Shown here: piece by piece, positions 21,543 to 31,093 of the stretch
How positions within the stretch are numbered: position 1 is the stretch's first letter
How the letters are laid out: each line of letters opens with the position of its first letter
Assembly (NCBI GenBank): GCA_015146655.1
Contig: VKHL01000069.1
Coordinates: 82,287 to 146,286 of the forward strand
DNA: 64,000 nucleotides
Source of the DNA: Ochromonas danica
Taxonomy: Eukaryota > Sar > Chrysophyceae > Chromulinales > Chromulinaceae
Direction: 5' to 3'
Translations under genes and position numbers: made by a program
Notes under the pieces: model-generated
Database searches by the model: none
What the model was told of the DNA's origin: nothing
What the model saw: the letters and a program-made list of their open reading frames with translations, nothing else

Positions 21543-24500
21543 TCAAACCCTGGTGCCACAGTTAACACCTTTAAAACCTACGTAGCATGTGCAAAGGCCA
21601 GTTGTATAGTCACATACGCCTCTATTAGAACAATCCACATGACATAAGTTCCCCGCTTCTCCAACATCAGCACCTCCAGTAATCGATATTCCTTCGCAAT
21701 TGGTTTCATTCACATAGAGAGTTACAGGATCATCACCTGATGGACAATGTCGAAATTGACATGCAGGTCCAAAATACTCTGCTTGTTGTGTTTCACCAGC
21801 TTGTAATCCCACAGGCCAACTACTATCACAAACACATTGTTGTCCTGTCTCATAATCCCATGAAGCAGGTGTACCTGACAAAATAGGGTAATAATTGTTC
21901 AATGACGTAGAGAGAGGTAAAGCTGTCATTGTTCTAGCTAATCGATACATTGGTAAACAACGACCACGATCTGAACAAACTGGATTACCCTGACAAGCCA
22001 TCTTCTCACATGCTAAACCTGTATAACCTGCATAACACTGACATGTTCCATTGTTTCGATTGCATAACCCATTATTACTACATTCAACTACACGATGTAC
22101 ATTTGCACTATCATCATAGGATGTATTTGGTGTATTGCCAGTCACCAAAGAGTTAAAAGCAGGTCCAATAGGACAAGCACGACCAGAGCAATCCAAGGGA
22201 AAGTCATCAGTTAAAGTCTTTTCTTTATCAGCTGAGGAACCAAAACCATCATCACAAAGACATCGACCAAATGTATAATCACATTGACCTTGACTATTAC
22301 ATCCATTTAAATTATCGCAACCAGTTCCTATAGGACTAGTTGAGGTAAAGGATGTAATATTGATAATGTAATATGGTGATATGAGACCAAATGTAAACTG
22401 GTTATAGTTTAATGGTCGACCATACACTGAAGTGAGTCGATTAGATCTTGGAATCAATATCCAAAAGTCAATTGGAAGACTTGAGAAACCATACGTAGTC
22501 AAGACAATCTTTGAACTTAAATATCCATCTGAACTACTTCCAACATAGAATCTACCTGACCAAGAAAACGTCGTGTTGGAAGTAAGATTAGACAAAATAG
22601 TATTAAATCCATTATCAAATACTTGACCACGACCATAATCATTCATTGGTTCGAGATAGTTAAGAGGGAAGTCACCATAATAAGATGTAAACCCAGGTAA
22701 GTTAATAGTAATCTGAGTACCTGATAGAATCTCAAATGGTAAGCTCAGTGTGAGATTAATCGAAGTAAATTGTTGTGGATAGGCATTAATGAATGTCAAA
22801 TAAGAAGCATAAACAAATCCTTTACGAGGATAGATTTCAATTCGGTCAACAAATCCACTAGATCCACTAGATTTACCACGTGGTTTAGCAATAATGGACC
22901 ATGTAGTATTAGATGAACAATGTCTACGTAATGCATTCTTTCGATCAATATAAATCTGTTGTGTAGTTCCAGTTGATAAATTTGTTCCAATGAATGTTAC
23001 AGTTAATAAAGAATCAGCAAAGTTATTTTGATATATTCCTTCTGTATAGGATGCACGATAGAGAGTAGAATCAGTTAATAGAATACGTGCAATATTATTC
23101 CCTCTACCTTTCCTAGTACAGATACCAGAAGTAATACCTGGCATAGAGAAGAAGAGAATACTATTCGTGAATAATACACGACTTAAAGTGAAATATATAT
23201 TGATTGCCACAGGATCACATGATGAGTTACGATCAGGTTGAAACTCTACAGTACCTGTGATTCCCAAACTCTCATAATATGCTGTAGGTCGAATACTTCT
23301 TTGGACTCCATCTTCAAAAGTTGGGGAGCTCGTAGGTCTTGATGTAGGTCTTGAAGAAGGTCGTGGTGTAGGTCTATAGGTACGAGTTGGAATGGAAGTT
23401 GGTGACCTGGATGGTTGTCCAGATGGTAAGCTAGTAGGTCGAGAGGTAGGAATACTACTAGGTCGATATGTGTTTGTTGGAGTGGTGGTTGGTTGAGCAC
23501 TTGGTAGACTCGAAGGTCTAGAAGACGGTTGACCACTTGGTGCAGACGGTTGAGATGAAGGTTGGGAAGTGGGAGACATTGACGGTTGAGATGATGGTTG
23601 ACTGGTCGGTCTACCTACAGGTTGCCCAGTAGGGATTGCACTTGGTTGACCACTGGGCTGCGAGGTAGGCGAGGTAGGTGACAGTGTCGGCTGAGATGAT
23701 GGTCTCCCTGAGGGCTGTCCAGAAGGTTGAACAGATGGAGTAGATGAAGGTTCACCAGTGGGGAACTTGGTAGGGCGATAAGTCAATGTTGGCGATCCTG
23801 TTGGCCTTGATGAAGGCTGTCCAGATGGTGCTTTACTTGGCCTTGATGAAGGCTGTCCAGTCGGTTGATGGGTATAGGTGGGGCTCGAAGAAGGCGAAGT
23901 GGTGGGTTGTCCTGAAGGTTTCGCAATCGGCAACAGGGAAGGGTAGGAGGTCGGCCTAGAGAATGGTTGACCCGTTGGTTGAGATGTTGGGCGTGCGGTG
24001 GGATTTGTTGGTTGAGAAGTTGGTTGCGAGGTTGGTTCAGCAAAGGGCTGTTGACTTGGTTGTGTCGAAGGTTGACCAGAAGGTTGAGATGTTGGAACAG
24101 ATGGACTCGAAGTTGGTTGACTGGTTGGTTGAGATGTAGGTCTCAATGAAGGTTGAAATGTAGGTCTTCTACTTGGCGATGGGGTAGGGCTTGTGTAAAC
24201 AGTTGGTTTACGACTGTGCATGGAAGGTTGTCCCGTAGGTTGACCAGTAGGAGGTTTTGTTCCAGAAGGTGTAGAAGTTGGTTGTCCTGTAGGATTTGTT
24301 GGCATCGTGGTAGGTTGCGTGGAAGGTTGTGATGTTGGTTGTCCACTTGGCCTGCGCGATGGAATGCGTGTGGGTTGTGCTGTGGGAGCTCCTGAAGGTC
24401 GACTACTGGGCAAGGGCGTGGGATTTATAGTAATGGTCGGGGAAGAGGTTGGTTGAGGTAAAGGGGCAAAGGAAGGTGACGTGGTCCGCGGTGCACGCGT

Positions 24501-24656
24501 TGGTGCGAGAGATGGCGCTCGAGAAGGACTGGCAGTTGTTGGCTGAACTGTTGGTTGACTTGTGGTTGGTGGATTATTTCCAACACGAACGATGTCATAT
24601 CCTACTGAAAGAGCAATTAAAACAAGTGTCAATATTAATAATAGATTAATTCTCAT
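21543..24656 (-). CDS. Secreted PSQPT-repeat protein with EGF-like C-terminus
   Basis: The frame opens at a GTG further upstream, but the ATG at 24656 starts a clear signal peptide (MRINLLLILTLVLIALSVG), giving 1037 residues. From about 35 to 450 the protein is Pro/Ser/Thr/Gln repeats of the form PTSQPSGQPSSRPT, probably an extended, glycosylated stalk. A middle region of about 300 residues with beta-rich character and few cysteines follows. The last 270 residues contain at least four EGF-like modules (for example CSNNGLCNRNNGTCQCYAG, and CSNRGVCDYTTGLCTCYVG). No C-terminal membrane segment is seen, so it should be secreted or wall-associated. Such proteins are common in ochrophytes and other stramenopiles. 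The ligand is unknown. Confidence 0.85.
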   Translation of the reverse strand: MRINLLLILTLVLIALSVGYDIVRVGNNPPTTSQPTVQPTTASPSRAPSLAPTRAPRTTSPSFAPLPQPTSSPTITINPTPLPSSRPSGAPTAQPTRIPSRRPSGQPTSQPSTQPTTMPTNPTGQPTSTPSGTKPPTGQPTGQPSMHSRKPTVYTSPTPSPSRRPTFQPSLRPTSQPTSQPTSSPSVPTSQPSGQPSTQPSQQPFAEPTSQPTSQPTNPTARPTSQPTGQPFSRPTSYPSLLPIAKPSGQPTTSPSSSPTYTHQPTGQPSSRPSKAPSGQPSSRPTGSPTLTYRPTKFPTGEPSSTPSVQPSGQPSGRPSSQPTLSPTSPTSQPSGQPSAIPTGQPVGRPTSQPSSQPSMSPTSQPSSQPSAPSGQPSSRPSSLPSAQPTTTPTNTYRPSSIPTSRPTSLPSGQPSRSPTSIPTRTYRPTPRPSSRPTSRPTSSPTFEDGVQRSIRPTAYYESLGITGTVEFQPDRNSSCDPVAINIYFTLSRVLFTNSILFFSMPGITSGICTRKGRGNNIARILLTDSTLYRASYTEGIYQNNFADSLLTVTFIGTNLSTGTTQQIYIDRKNALRRHCSSNTTWSIIAKPRGKSSGSSGFVDRIEIYPRKGFVYASYLTFINAYPQQFTSINLTLSLPFEILSGTQITINLPGFTSYYGDFPLNYLEPMNDYGRGQVFDNGFNTILSNLTSNTTFSWSGRFYVGSSSDGYLSSKIVLTTYGFSSLPIDFWILIPRSNRLTSVYGRPLNYNQFTFGLISPYYIINITSFTSTSPIGTGCDNLNGCNSQGQCDYTFGRCLCDDGFGSSADKEKTLTDDFPLDCSGRACPIGPAFNSLVTGNTPNTSYDDSANVHRVVECSNNGLCNRNNGTCQCYAGYTGLACEKMACQGNPVCSDRGRCLPMYRLARTMTALPLSTSLNNYYPILSGTPASWDYETGQQCVCDSSWPVGLQAGETQQAEYFGPACQFRHCPSGDDPVTLYVNETNCEGISITGGADVGEAGNLCHVDCSNRGVCDYTTGLCTCYVGFKGVNCGTRV

Positions 24657-24853
24657 GATAGTTGTTCTGTATTGAAAAGAAGCAATCACTTTCTGTGTTT
24701 TATGTTTGGTTTGTTGTTTTGGATTGGTTTCGTCCACCGAGGAAAGTCATTTTTATGGAGTTTAAAGTCATCTTTCGCATTGTCCAAAGTGAAACTGCTG
24801 GATGATGGCAGAGAGCAGATGAAATCAACAAATCTTGTTAGAATTAGAGTAAA
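24657..24853. promoter_or_regulatory. Compact divergent promoter
   Basis: Only 197 bp separate the ATGs of the PSQPT/EGF gene (minus) and the YqaJ-like nuclease gene (plus), so their promoters must overlap. No individual element can be assigned with confidence. Confidence 0.5.
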
Positions 24854-25744
24854 ATGAGATCTGTTTTATTCATTGTTTTACTGGTTGTCCATCTTAGTTT
24901 GTCAACTAAATCTCGGTCTATAACTTCTACTATCTCATCTTCTCCACTTCAACTTCATCTTCGAGCTTCTGAGCTCGCTGCCTGTATTGGCAGAAATCCT
25001 TTCAAACCTGCACACGAGGCTCTCACAGAGTTTATCTATCGAAACAATCGCCTTGCTTATAATCTATTGATCAAATCTGAGACAAATATAACAACACTAC
25101 CATTGACTCGCACAGGAGATGATCTGTTTCATTCTCTCCCTGTAAAAGTCAAAAACGAACTCAAGCAGTCCGTGGGCAAACTCAAGTCATCTGATCTGGT
25201 CGTCCAGGCTCTTAACACAGCACAATCAATTGCTATGGAAAGCGGACAATCTCTTTCTTTACAAAATGAAGAAATCCAACAGCTTCAACAGCACGTACAG
25301 AAGATGCATTTTGGTGCATTTGGACGGAAAACGGAATCGGATGTTGCACAAAAAGTTCAAACCAAGAAGTCATCTACCACTTTTCGTCGACCTATTACAT
25401 GCTTTCAATGCATGGAATTAGGACAATCTGTGGAGGTTTGGTTAGATGGAAAAGTGGATGGTATTAGTCAGGATGAGTTTGGACGACCTTATGTTGTTGA
25501 AATTAAGAACCGTATGAAGCGTTTGCTAGGAATCACAAAATATGAGAAGGTTCAGCTCTTAGCCTATCTTTTCCTATGTGAGGTAGAGAAGGGGGTGTTA
25601 GTTGAAAAGTATCAAGAAGAACTCTGTCAGCATCCGTTGGTTTTCGACAGTGAAGAATGGGACCAAATTGTGGAAGAGGCGAAAGGCTTCTGTGAGAAGT
25701 ATTTTAGCACGATTTCCCAGTTAACTGGTGTTGGAGCCGAATAA
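24854..25744 (+). CDS. YqaJ/lambda-exonuclease-like PD-(D/E)XK nuclease with signal peptide
   Basis: A single exon of 296 residues. Residues 1-18 are a strong hydrophobic leader (MRSVLFIVLLVVHLSLS). Then come hallmarks of the YqaJ/lambda exonuclease fold: an N-terminal RASELAACIGRNPF helix (38-50), Asp202 in GKVDGI, Glu216-x-Lys218 in VVEIKNR, and Gln234 in KVQLLAYL. These match the D...ExK...Q active site of the family, whose phage and giant-virus members act in recombination and end resection; members also occur in algal genomes. The leader suggests a secretory or plastid destination. I do not know which, because the residue after the likely cleavage site is not the usual Phe. Nuclease activity is inferred from motif conservation. 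Confidence 0.72.
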   Translation: MRSVLFIVLLVVHLSLSTKSRSITSTISSSPLQLHLRASELAACIGRNPFKPAHEALTEFIYRNNRLAYNLLIKSETNITTLPLTRTGDDLFHSLPVKVKNELKQSVGKLKSSDLVVQALNTAQSIAMESGQSLSLQNEEIQQLQQHVQKMHFGAFGRKTESDVAQKVQTKKSSTTFRRPITCFQCMELGQSVEVWLDGKVDGISQDEFGRPYVVEIKNRMKRLLGITKYEKVQLLAYLFLCEVEKGVLVEKYQEELCQHPLVFDSEEWDQIVEEAKGFCEKYFSTISQLTGVGAE

Positions 25745-26287
25745 CTATCCATCATCATAGTGCCATTTAGTCACCTGCTACTTGTTTGTTTCTTTATTTG
25801 GTGGGGTTGTCATGTAAATTATGTTATGTAAACAGAACAAGCTATTTGGATTGGGAATAATCAATTTGGATCAGAGCTGATTTATTTAATTTGTATGCTG
25901 TACTACCATTAAACAATTGAAACCTTTGTCGCATAACTCATTCAAAGCTCTTTAAAATGTCACGTGGAATGAACGTTCCCTTAAAGTTAAAGCGCATACA
26001 CCTAACAAAACTATTTCCGCTTAGTAGTCCTACAGTATCTGGGCAAAAGAAATCTACTACCCAGTAAGATTACCATCTAAGCAATTTAAATCTGTGCTCT
26101 ACTGTAACAATACATACATAAATTTACATGCTCTGCTGCAACAATTCTTGGAGGGGTTTTAGACCGAAAAGGTGAGTTTCAACTCGCAAAAGTACCGTTT
26201 TTCGTTGGGATACCCCACGCGTAATAACAATACTTCATCCTTCCACTGGCGGTGGTTGGAACATCTTGAGAATCTTACACTATTATC
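25745..26287. other. Intergenic region between nuclease and GST genes
   Basis: 543 bp, AT-rich. No reading frame, RNA gene or repeat of note was found. Confidence 0.5.
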
Positions 26288-27022
26288 ATGACAACAGCAT
26301 CCTTCTTCTTCTGGAATCTTATTATCATATCTGCTTTCTTCCTTCTGTCACAATTTAACAACCTTAGGCTTTTGAACCCTTTTAACAAATCACCCTCAAC
26401 CATGCCTAAGCTTTACTACACCCCTACTTCTTGTGGCGCTGCTTCTTTCATCTCTGCCTACGTCGCTGGCGTTCGCTTGGAAACGGAAGAAGTGGATCTT
26501 GCTACTCACAAGACTGCCTCTGGCGCTGACTTCTATGCCATCAACCCGAAGGGAAATGTGCCAGCGATTGTGTTGGACAATGGCGTGGTGTTGAACGAGA
26601 ATGCAGCCACATTGCTGTTCATTGCTGACCAAGCTCCTGGCAAAGTGGCTCCTGTGGCGGGCACCACAGAACGCTATGAGCTGCTTGTGGCCCTGAGCTA
26701 TATCGCGTCTGAGTATCATGCCACGATTGGTGGTTTGTTCTATCCTGGCAGCGAGGAGGTGAAGAGCTACTTGCGTGAGAAGCTGGCGAAGAAGTTGACC
26801 TACATCAACGACTCGTTGTTGGGCAGCAAGTCTTTCCTGGTGGGCAACAAGTTCTCTGTGGCTGATGCCTATCTCTCAGTGGCTCTGAGCTGGACTGGTT
26901 ACCTTGGCATCAGTCTGGATCCTTACCCTCATTTGAAGGCTTACTTGGAGCATGTGGGTAACATTGAAGCAGTGAAGGCTGCAAAGGAGCGCATTGCTAC
27001 GAAGCCTGCAACAACGATTTAA
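26288..27022 (+). CDS. Bacterial-type (beta-class-like) glutathione S-transferase with membrane leader
   Basis: 244 residues, one exon. Residues 1-25 are hydrophobic (signal anchor or signal peptide). The GST proper starts at an internal Met39 (MPKLYYTPTSCGAASF). The thioredoxin-like domain has the Cys of beta-class GSTs at position 11 of the core, NPKGNVPAIVLDNG with the cis-Pro, and NENAATLLFIAD for the gamma-glutamyl contact. The C-terminal helical domain has FLVGNKFSVADAYLSVAL. It closely resembles bacterial GstA-like enzymes. G/C-ending codons are more frequent than in neighbouring genes. A broken copy lies at 2985-3295. Predicted role: glutathione conjugation or peroxide defence. Initiation at 26402 would give a soluble form. 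Confidence 0.92.
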   Translation: MTTASFFFWNLIIISAFFLLSQFNNLRLLNPFNKSPSTMPKLYYTPTSCGAASFISAYVAGVRLETEEVDLATHKTASGADFYAINPKGNVPAIVLDNGVVLNENAATLLFIADQAPGKVAPVAGTTERYELLVALSYIASEYHATIGGLFYPGSEEVKSYLREKLAKKLTYINDSLLGSKSFLVGNKFSVADAYLSVALSWTGYLGISLDPYPHLKAYLEHVGNIEAVKAAKERIATKPATTI

Positions 27023-27571
27023 GGAGTGCATGATGAGCAACAGCATGTGTAGCTAGATGACCATTTCTTTCTGTATCTTTTGACCAGTGTACAAGTTGGT
27101 TTGTAAACTGATGAATTACTTTCTATTGAAATGGGAGCTTTGATGTGTTTTCTTACTGTTGAGTAGACTCTTCCCTCGCATTGATGGATAGCATCAACAG
27201 TACATTATTGTTTGTTCTTTCTGAATGAAAGAGCAGTGTGGAGGATACTTTGTTCAAACTTCACTCATCATCCATCACTACTACAGACATCAGATTTACT
27301 TTCACGATTCAAGATCAGGATGGAATGGTGGAACAACATGGAATCCGGTATGTTCTTGTGTACCAAGAAAATCTAAAGTTCCAGAATTTGGATATCTGGC
27401 CTTGTTTCAGTTACGTTTGGTGGTAGGGTAAGAAGAAGAAGAAGAAGCAGAACTGGAGGACTGATTGATTGATCGACAAGTAAATTAGACCACATTGGTA
27501 GCAGTGTAGACAATACTAGAATTAGCAATAATTGTGGAGTGCTGGAATAGTGATGGTCTAGGAAGTAAACT
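27023..27571. other. Intergenic region between GST and the low-complexity orphan
   Basis: 549 bp. Small frames at 27225-27431 have no recognisable domain and are treated as chance. It should contain the orphan's promoter. Confidence 0.5.
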
Positions 27572-30500
27572 ATGAAGAATCTGTCTCATTCTCATGCTTA
27601 TGCTTCTCCCCCTGCACTTCTCCTCCCTACCACTGCCACAACTGATTATCATCATAACAACAATGTTATGAACAGTAATTATTATGATGTTGTGATGATA
27701 GAAAGTGATAAACATCGTATTCCTCTTCTAGGTTCTCTTGGTGTTAATCTCAGTCATGCAGCAGAAGTACAACAACAACAGCAACCACCACAACCAACAA
27801 GAGGTAGTAGAGGAGGAAGGAAAGAAGAGGTGGAAGAAGAGGGTGAGGATGATGAAGAAGAAGAAGTGGTGATAATCTCTACCATGAAGAGAGAAAATCG
27901 CTTCAATAGTCTAGACCTTAACTCTATTGTGGATGAGCAAAGTCCCAAGAATCAACAACACAAAAACAACAAAAACAACAACAAAGCCTCATATCAACAA
28001 CAACAGAAGAAGGTCAGCACAGCACTACTAGGTCATGTTGGCCCTTCTAGTAGTGCTACTGGTAGTAGTAGATATCATCATAATAATGGTAATAATAACA
28101 ATCATGGACAAAATGGACAACAACAAGAAATGGATATTGGGGAAGAGGATAGAGTTTTCCAAGAAGGATTAGTAATGACTGTACCTCGTCTTGCTGGAAT
28201 GGTAAATCTTAATCGAATGCGAGGTGGGCAATTTTATGAACGAACTCAAGAACAACAAGCTAAACGAAGAATGGAATATTACTACACGAATCAGATTGCT
28301 ACCACTAAACCTTCTTCTCCACGTGCTAATAGTAGCCATGGTACTAATGGGATAATAACTGGTGGTCATGTTGGTGGTAATATAGGTGGTGTTCCTCAAC
28401 TACCTTTTAAGCAAGAATTGAATGTCAAGAAGCCACGACAACCTGTAGAACCACCTGTTCCACAAAGCAAACCTATTCACTTTGCTAATCGAAATAGACC
28501 AAAATCTGTCTCAACGTCTCGAACAAGTCGACCTCAGACTTTCAATATAGTAGAGATAGGAAGTCATCCACATCAACTAGCAGAGGGGGAAGAGGAACAA
28601 CAAGGACTGTTATCATTAGCAGTGGATGGAGAAAGATTGACACCAGCAACTTCTCCAAGAGATCCTTCTACCATCATATCCTCTGCATTATCTACAGCTC
28701 GTGATAGTTTACCGTTACCTAGTCTAATTCATGATGGTAATGGATCTTTATCAGGTGTTTCTCAATTGAGTTGTTTGAGAGAAAGCAAAGCTATTCCTCC
28801 TCCTACCTTTGTTAGTGTTTGTTTACCTGCCGTGACCATCCAACCTCTTGGTAATCATGACACATTATCCACCATACCATCCTCAGGAGAGGAACTTCCA
28901 GAGGTACATAAACACCAAACTTATCTTATCTCTGTCTTGAGAATGTTGATTGATTTGAGTCATTGCTCTTTGACAGATTGGTCATCTACAAGACAAGGTC
29001 TTCATGATGCCAGAAAGTACATTAGTAGAGAAAGTGAAGGCAATGTTAGAAGATGGAAAAGAAGCAGAAGGAGGAGAAGTGAGAGAGGTCATTGACATTC
29101 CAACTGTTCCAGAAGGAGAAAATCGAAAGAAAGACCATAGTTCCACTAATAACCAATCATCTGCAACATCTCGTAGAGTGAGATCAGCTGGCTTATATCG
29201 AAGACCTCACAGTGCATCTTTACATCAGAATAATCAGAATCAGAATCATCGGGTAGTAGATGAATCACCATTAGGTCAAGCTATTCATCCTATGGTGATG
29301 AAGTTTGAAGAGCATAATGCTTATTATCATCTTCGACCATCTTCTTCCTCAAAATCACGTCATCATCCTGTTGATAGACAAAAACATGATCAAGAAAATT
29401 ATCAAGCATTATCACCACGACCACGTAGTATACAACAACCTTTTCCTGCAGGATTTAAAGTACATAATCGATTAGAGAAGGTAGTAGGTGGAGGGGATTA
29501 TGTGACTTTGACAGGAGAGAAAGGTGGAGGAGGATGTCTGCAGGATAATTTCCCATTACCACCTGATCAACAACAACAACACTCTGATGATCATAATCAA
29601 CAACAACATGGCGTTATTGGACATGGACCACCATCATCTGCTCGAGATGTGAAAGCAAGAGTGATGCTGTTAGCACATCAAATTGCTCAAGAATTAGATC
29701 ATTCTGCTTCTTCTTCTCCTTTGTCAAAATATCATAATAATCAACAAGGATTTGATGCTCCTGTTCATATCCTATCAGCTCCTGAACATCTTCAACGTTT
29801 AATTGCAGAAGAGAAAGAGCGTGTCATTTTGGAGAATAAAGAAAGATCTATTCGTCCAGTAGTAGAAGGAGAACATGAACATGAAGAAGAAGCAGAAGCA
29901 ATAGTGGGTGTGAACATTCACTTACCAGTTGAAATGGTTGAAGCTATTGATAAGCAATTACATCGATATGCTGATATATGTAAACGATCACATAGTCCTC
30001 CTCATTCTAATACAACACCAACAGCACGACCCAAAACAGCAACTACTACAACTAGATCACCTTCTTCACCAAGAGAAGAAGTCTCTCCACTTTTGACAGA
30101 ACGAAAAGATATTAAAACTACTTCAGTCAATAATAATAGTAAGGATGATAATGATATTGGTATGTTACGAAATCAATTGTTAGCTGCATCTTCAGCAGAA
30201 GAAAATCAAGAAGGAAATCCAGCAGGAGAACTTGTTTTACGTTGGAGAGCCTTTGTTAGTAATACTGAACCAATGAATCCAATAATGAATACCCTATCCA
30301 AGGAAGGGACTAATAATGGGAATGAAGTCATCAACAAAGTAGTTAAAAGAGTTCATATAGGAGGAGATGATGAGATAGGTATTCGACCTACTAGTAGTAA
30401 TAGTCGACCTTCTTCTACTCGTCAACCATATCGACCTGAAACAAAAGTTCTACAATTTGATGCGAAATCAATTGCAGAAATATTTGCTGAACCTATTTCA

Positions 30501-30827
30501 CTTGGTTCATGGTATGATGAAGATTATATGAAAGATAATAGTATTCTAGCAGAATATGCTCCTCTTCCTCTTCCTTCTGGAGGAGAGAATCCTCAGACAG
30601 CATGTCATCCACAAGAGAGAATTGTTAAATTAAATCCTAAAGTTCCATCAAGTCGAATTGATCAAGGACCATTTCGTGGTCGAATTTCTCCAGCTAATGG
30701 AATATCAAGAAGGAAACAAGAGAAAGAGAAACGATATGGTGAGTTAAATCAATCAGCTGATTTATTGATGAGTTCAATTCCTGTATGTATGCAACCACGT
30801 CAAATCAAACCAGCAACAAAGAAATGA
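27572..30827 (+). CDS. Large low-complexity orphan protein
   Basis: Exons 27572-28903 and 28977-30827, with a 73-nt GTACAT...CAG intron (28904-28976), join in phase to give 1060 residues. Without splicing the first frame ends at 29095 in an Arg-rich tail that looks like noise, and the second frame starts inside it. The protein is rich in Gln, Asn, His, Ser and Pro, with Gln runs and an acidic Glu/Asp run near 90. Helical islands occur in the second half (for example HLQRLIAEEKERVILENKER) and an ordered-looking segment near 945-965 (LQFDAKSIAEIFAEPISLG). No domain is recognised. Composition suggests a disordered scaffold or regulatory protein, but this is not evidence of function. Confidence 0.65.
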
Positions 30828-31093
30828 TTATCACAATCAATTATCATAAAATAACAATAACGATCAAAGAAGGCGAACGAAGACAGGTATCATCTTATTA
30901 CATTCTTACATTTTCTGTTTGTTTTATTTCTGTGTAGAGAAGATATTGTTTGAAAATATTGTATGATGATGATGAAGAAGAATGATTATGCATTTCGACA
31001 AGATCAGGAGAAGTGTTAACAATCAACAAGTAGATCAGAGCAAAATCATGTAGTTTAACACCCTGCCCTTGTACAGACATGTAATATATTTCT

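Noticed and set aside
23246-24346. Several Leu/His/Gln-rich frames overlapping the PSQPT gene
   Set aside because: They are other-frame readings of the PSQPT repeat DNA.
29004-29100. Separate gene starting at ATG 29004
   Set aside because: An intron at 28904-28976 joins it in phase with the preceding frame; it is exon 2 of one gene.
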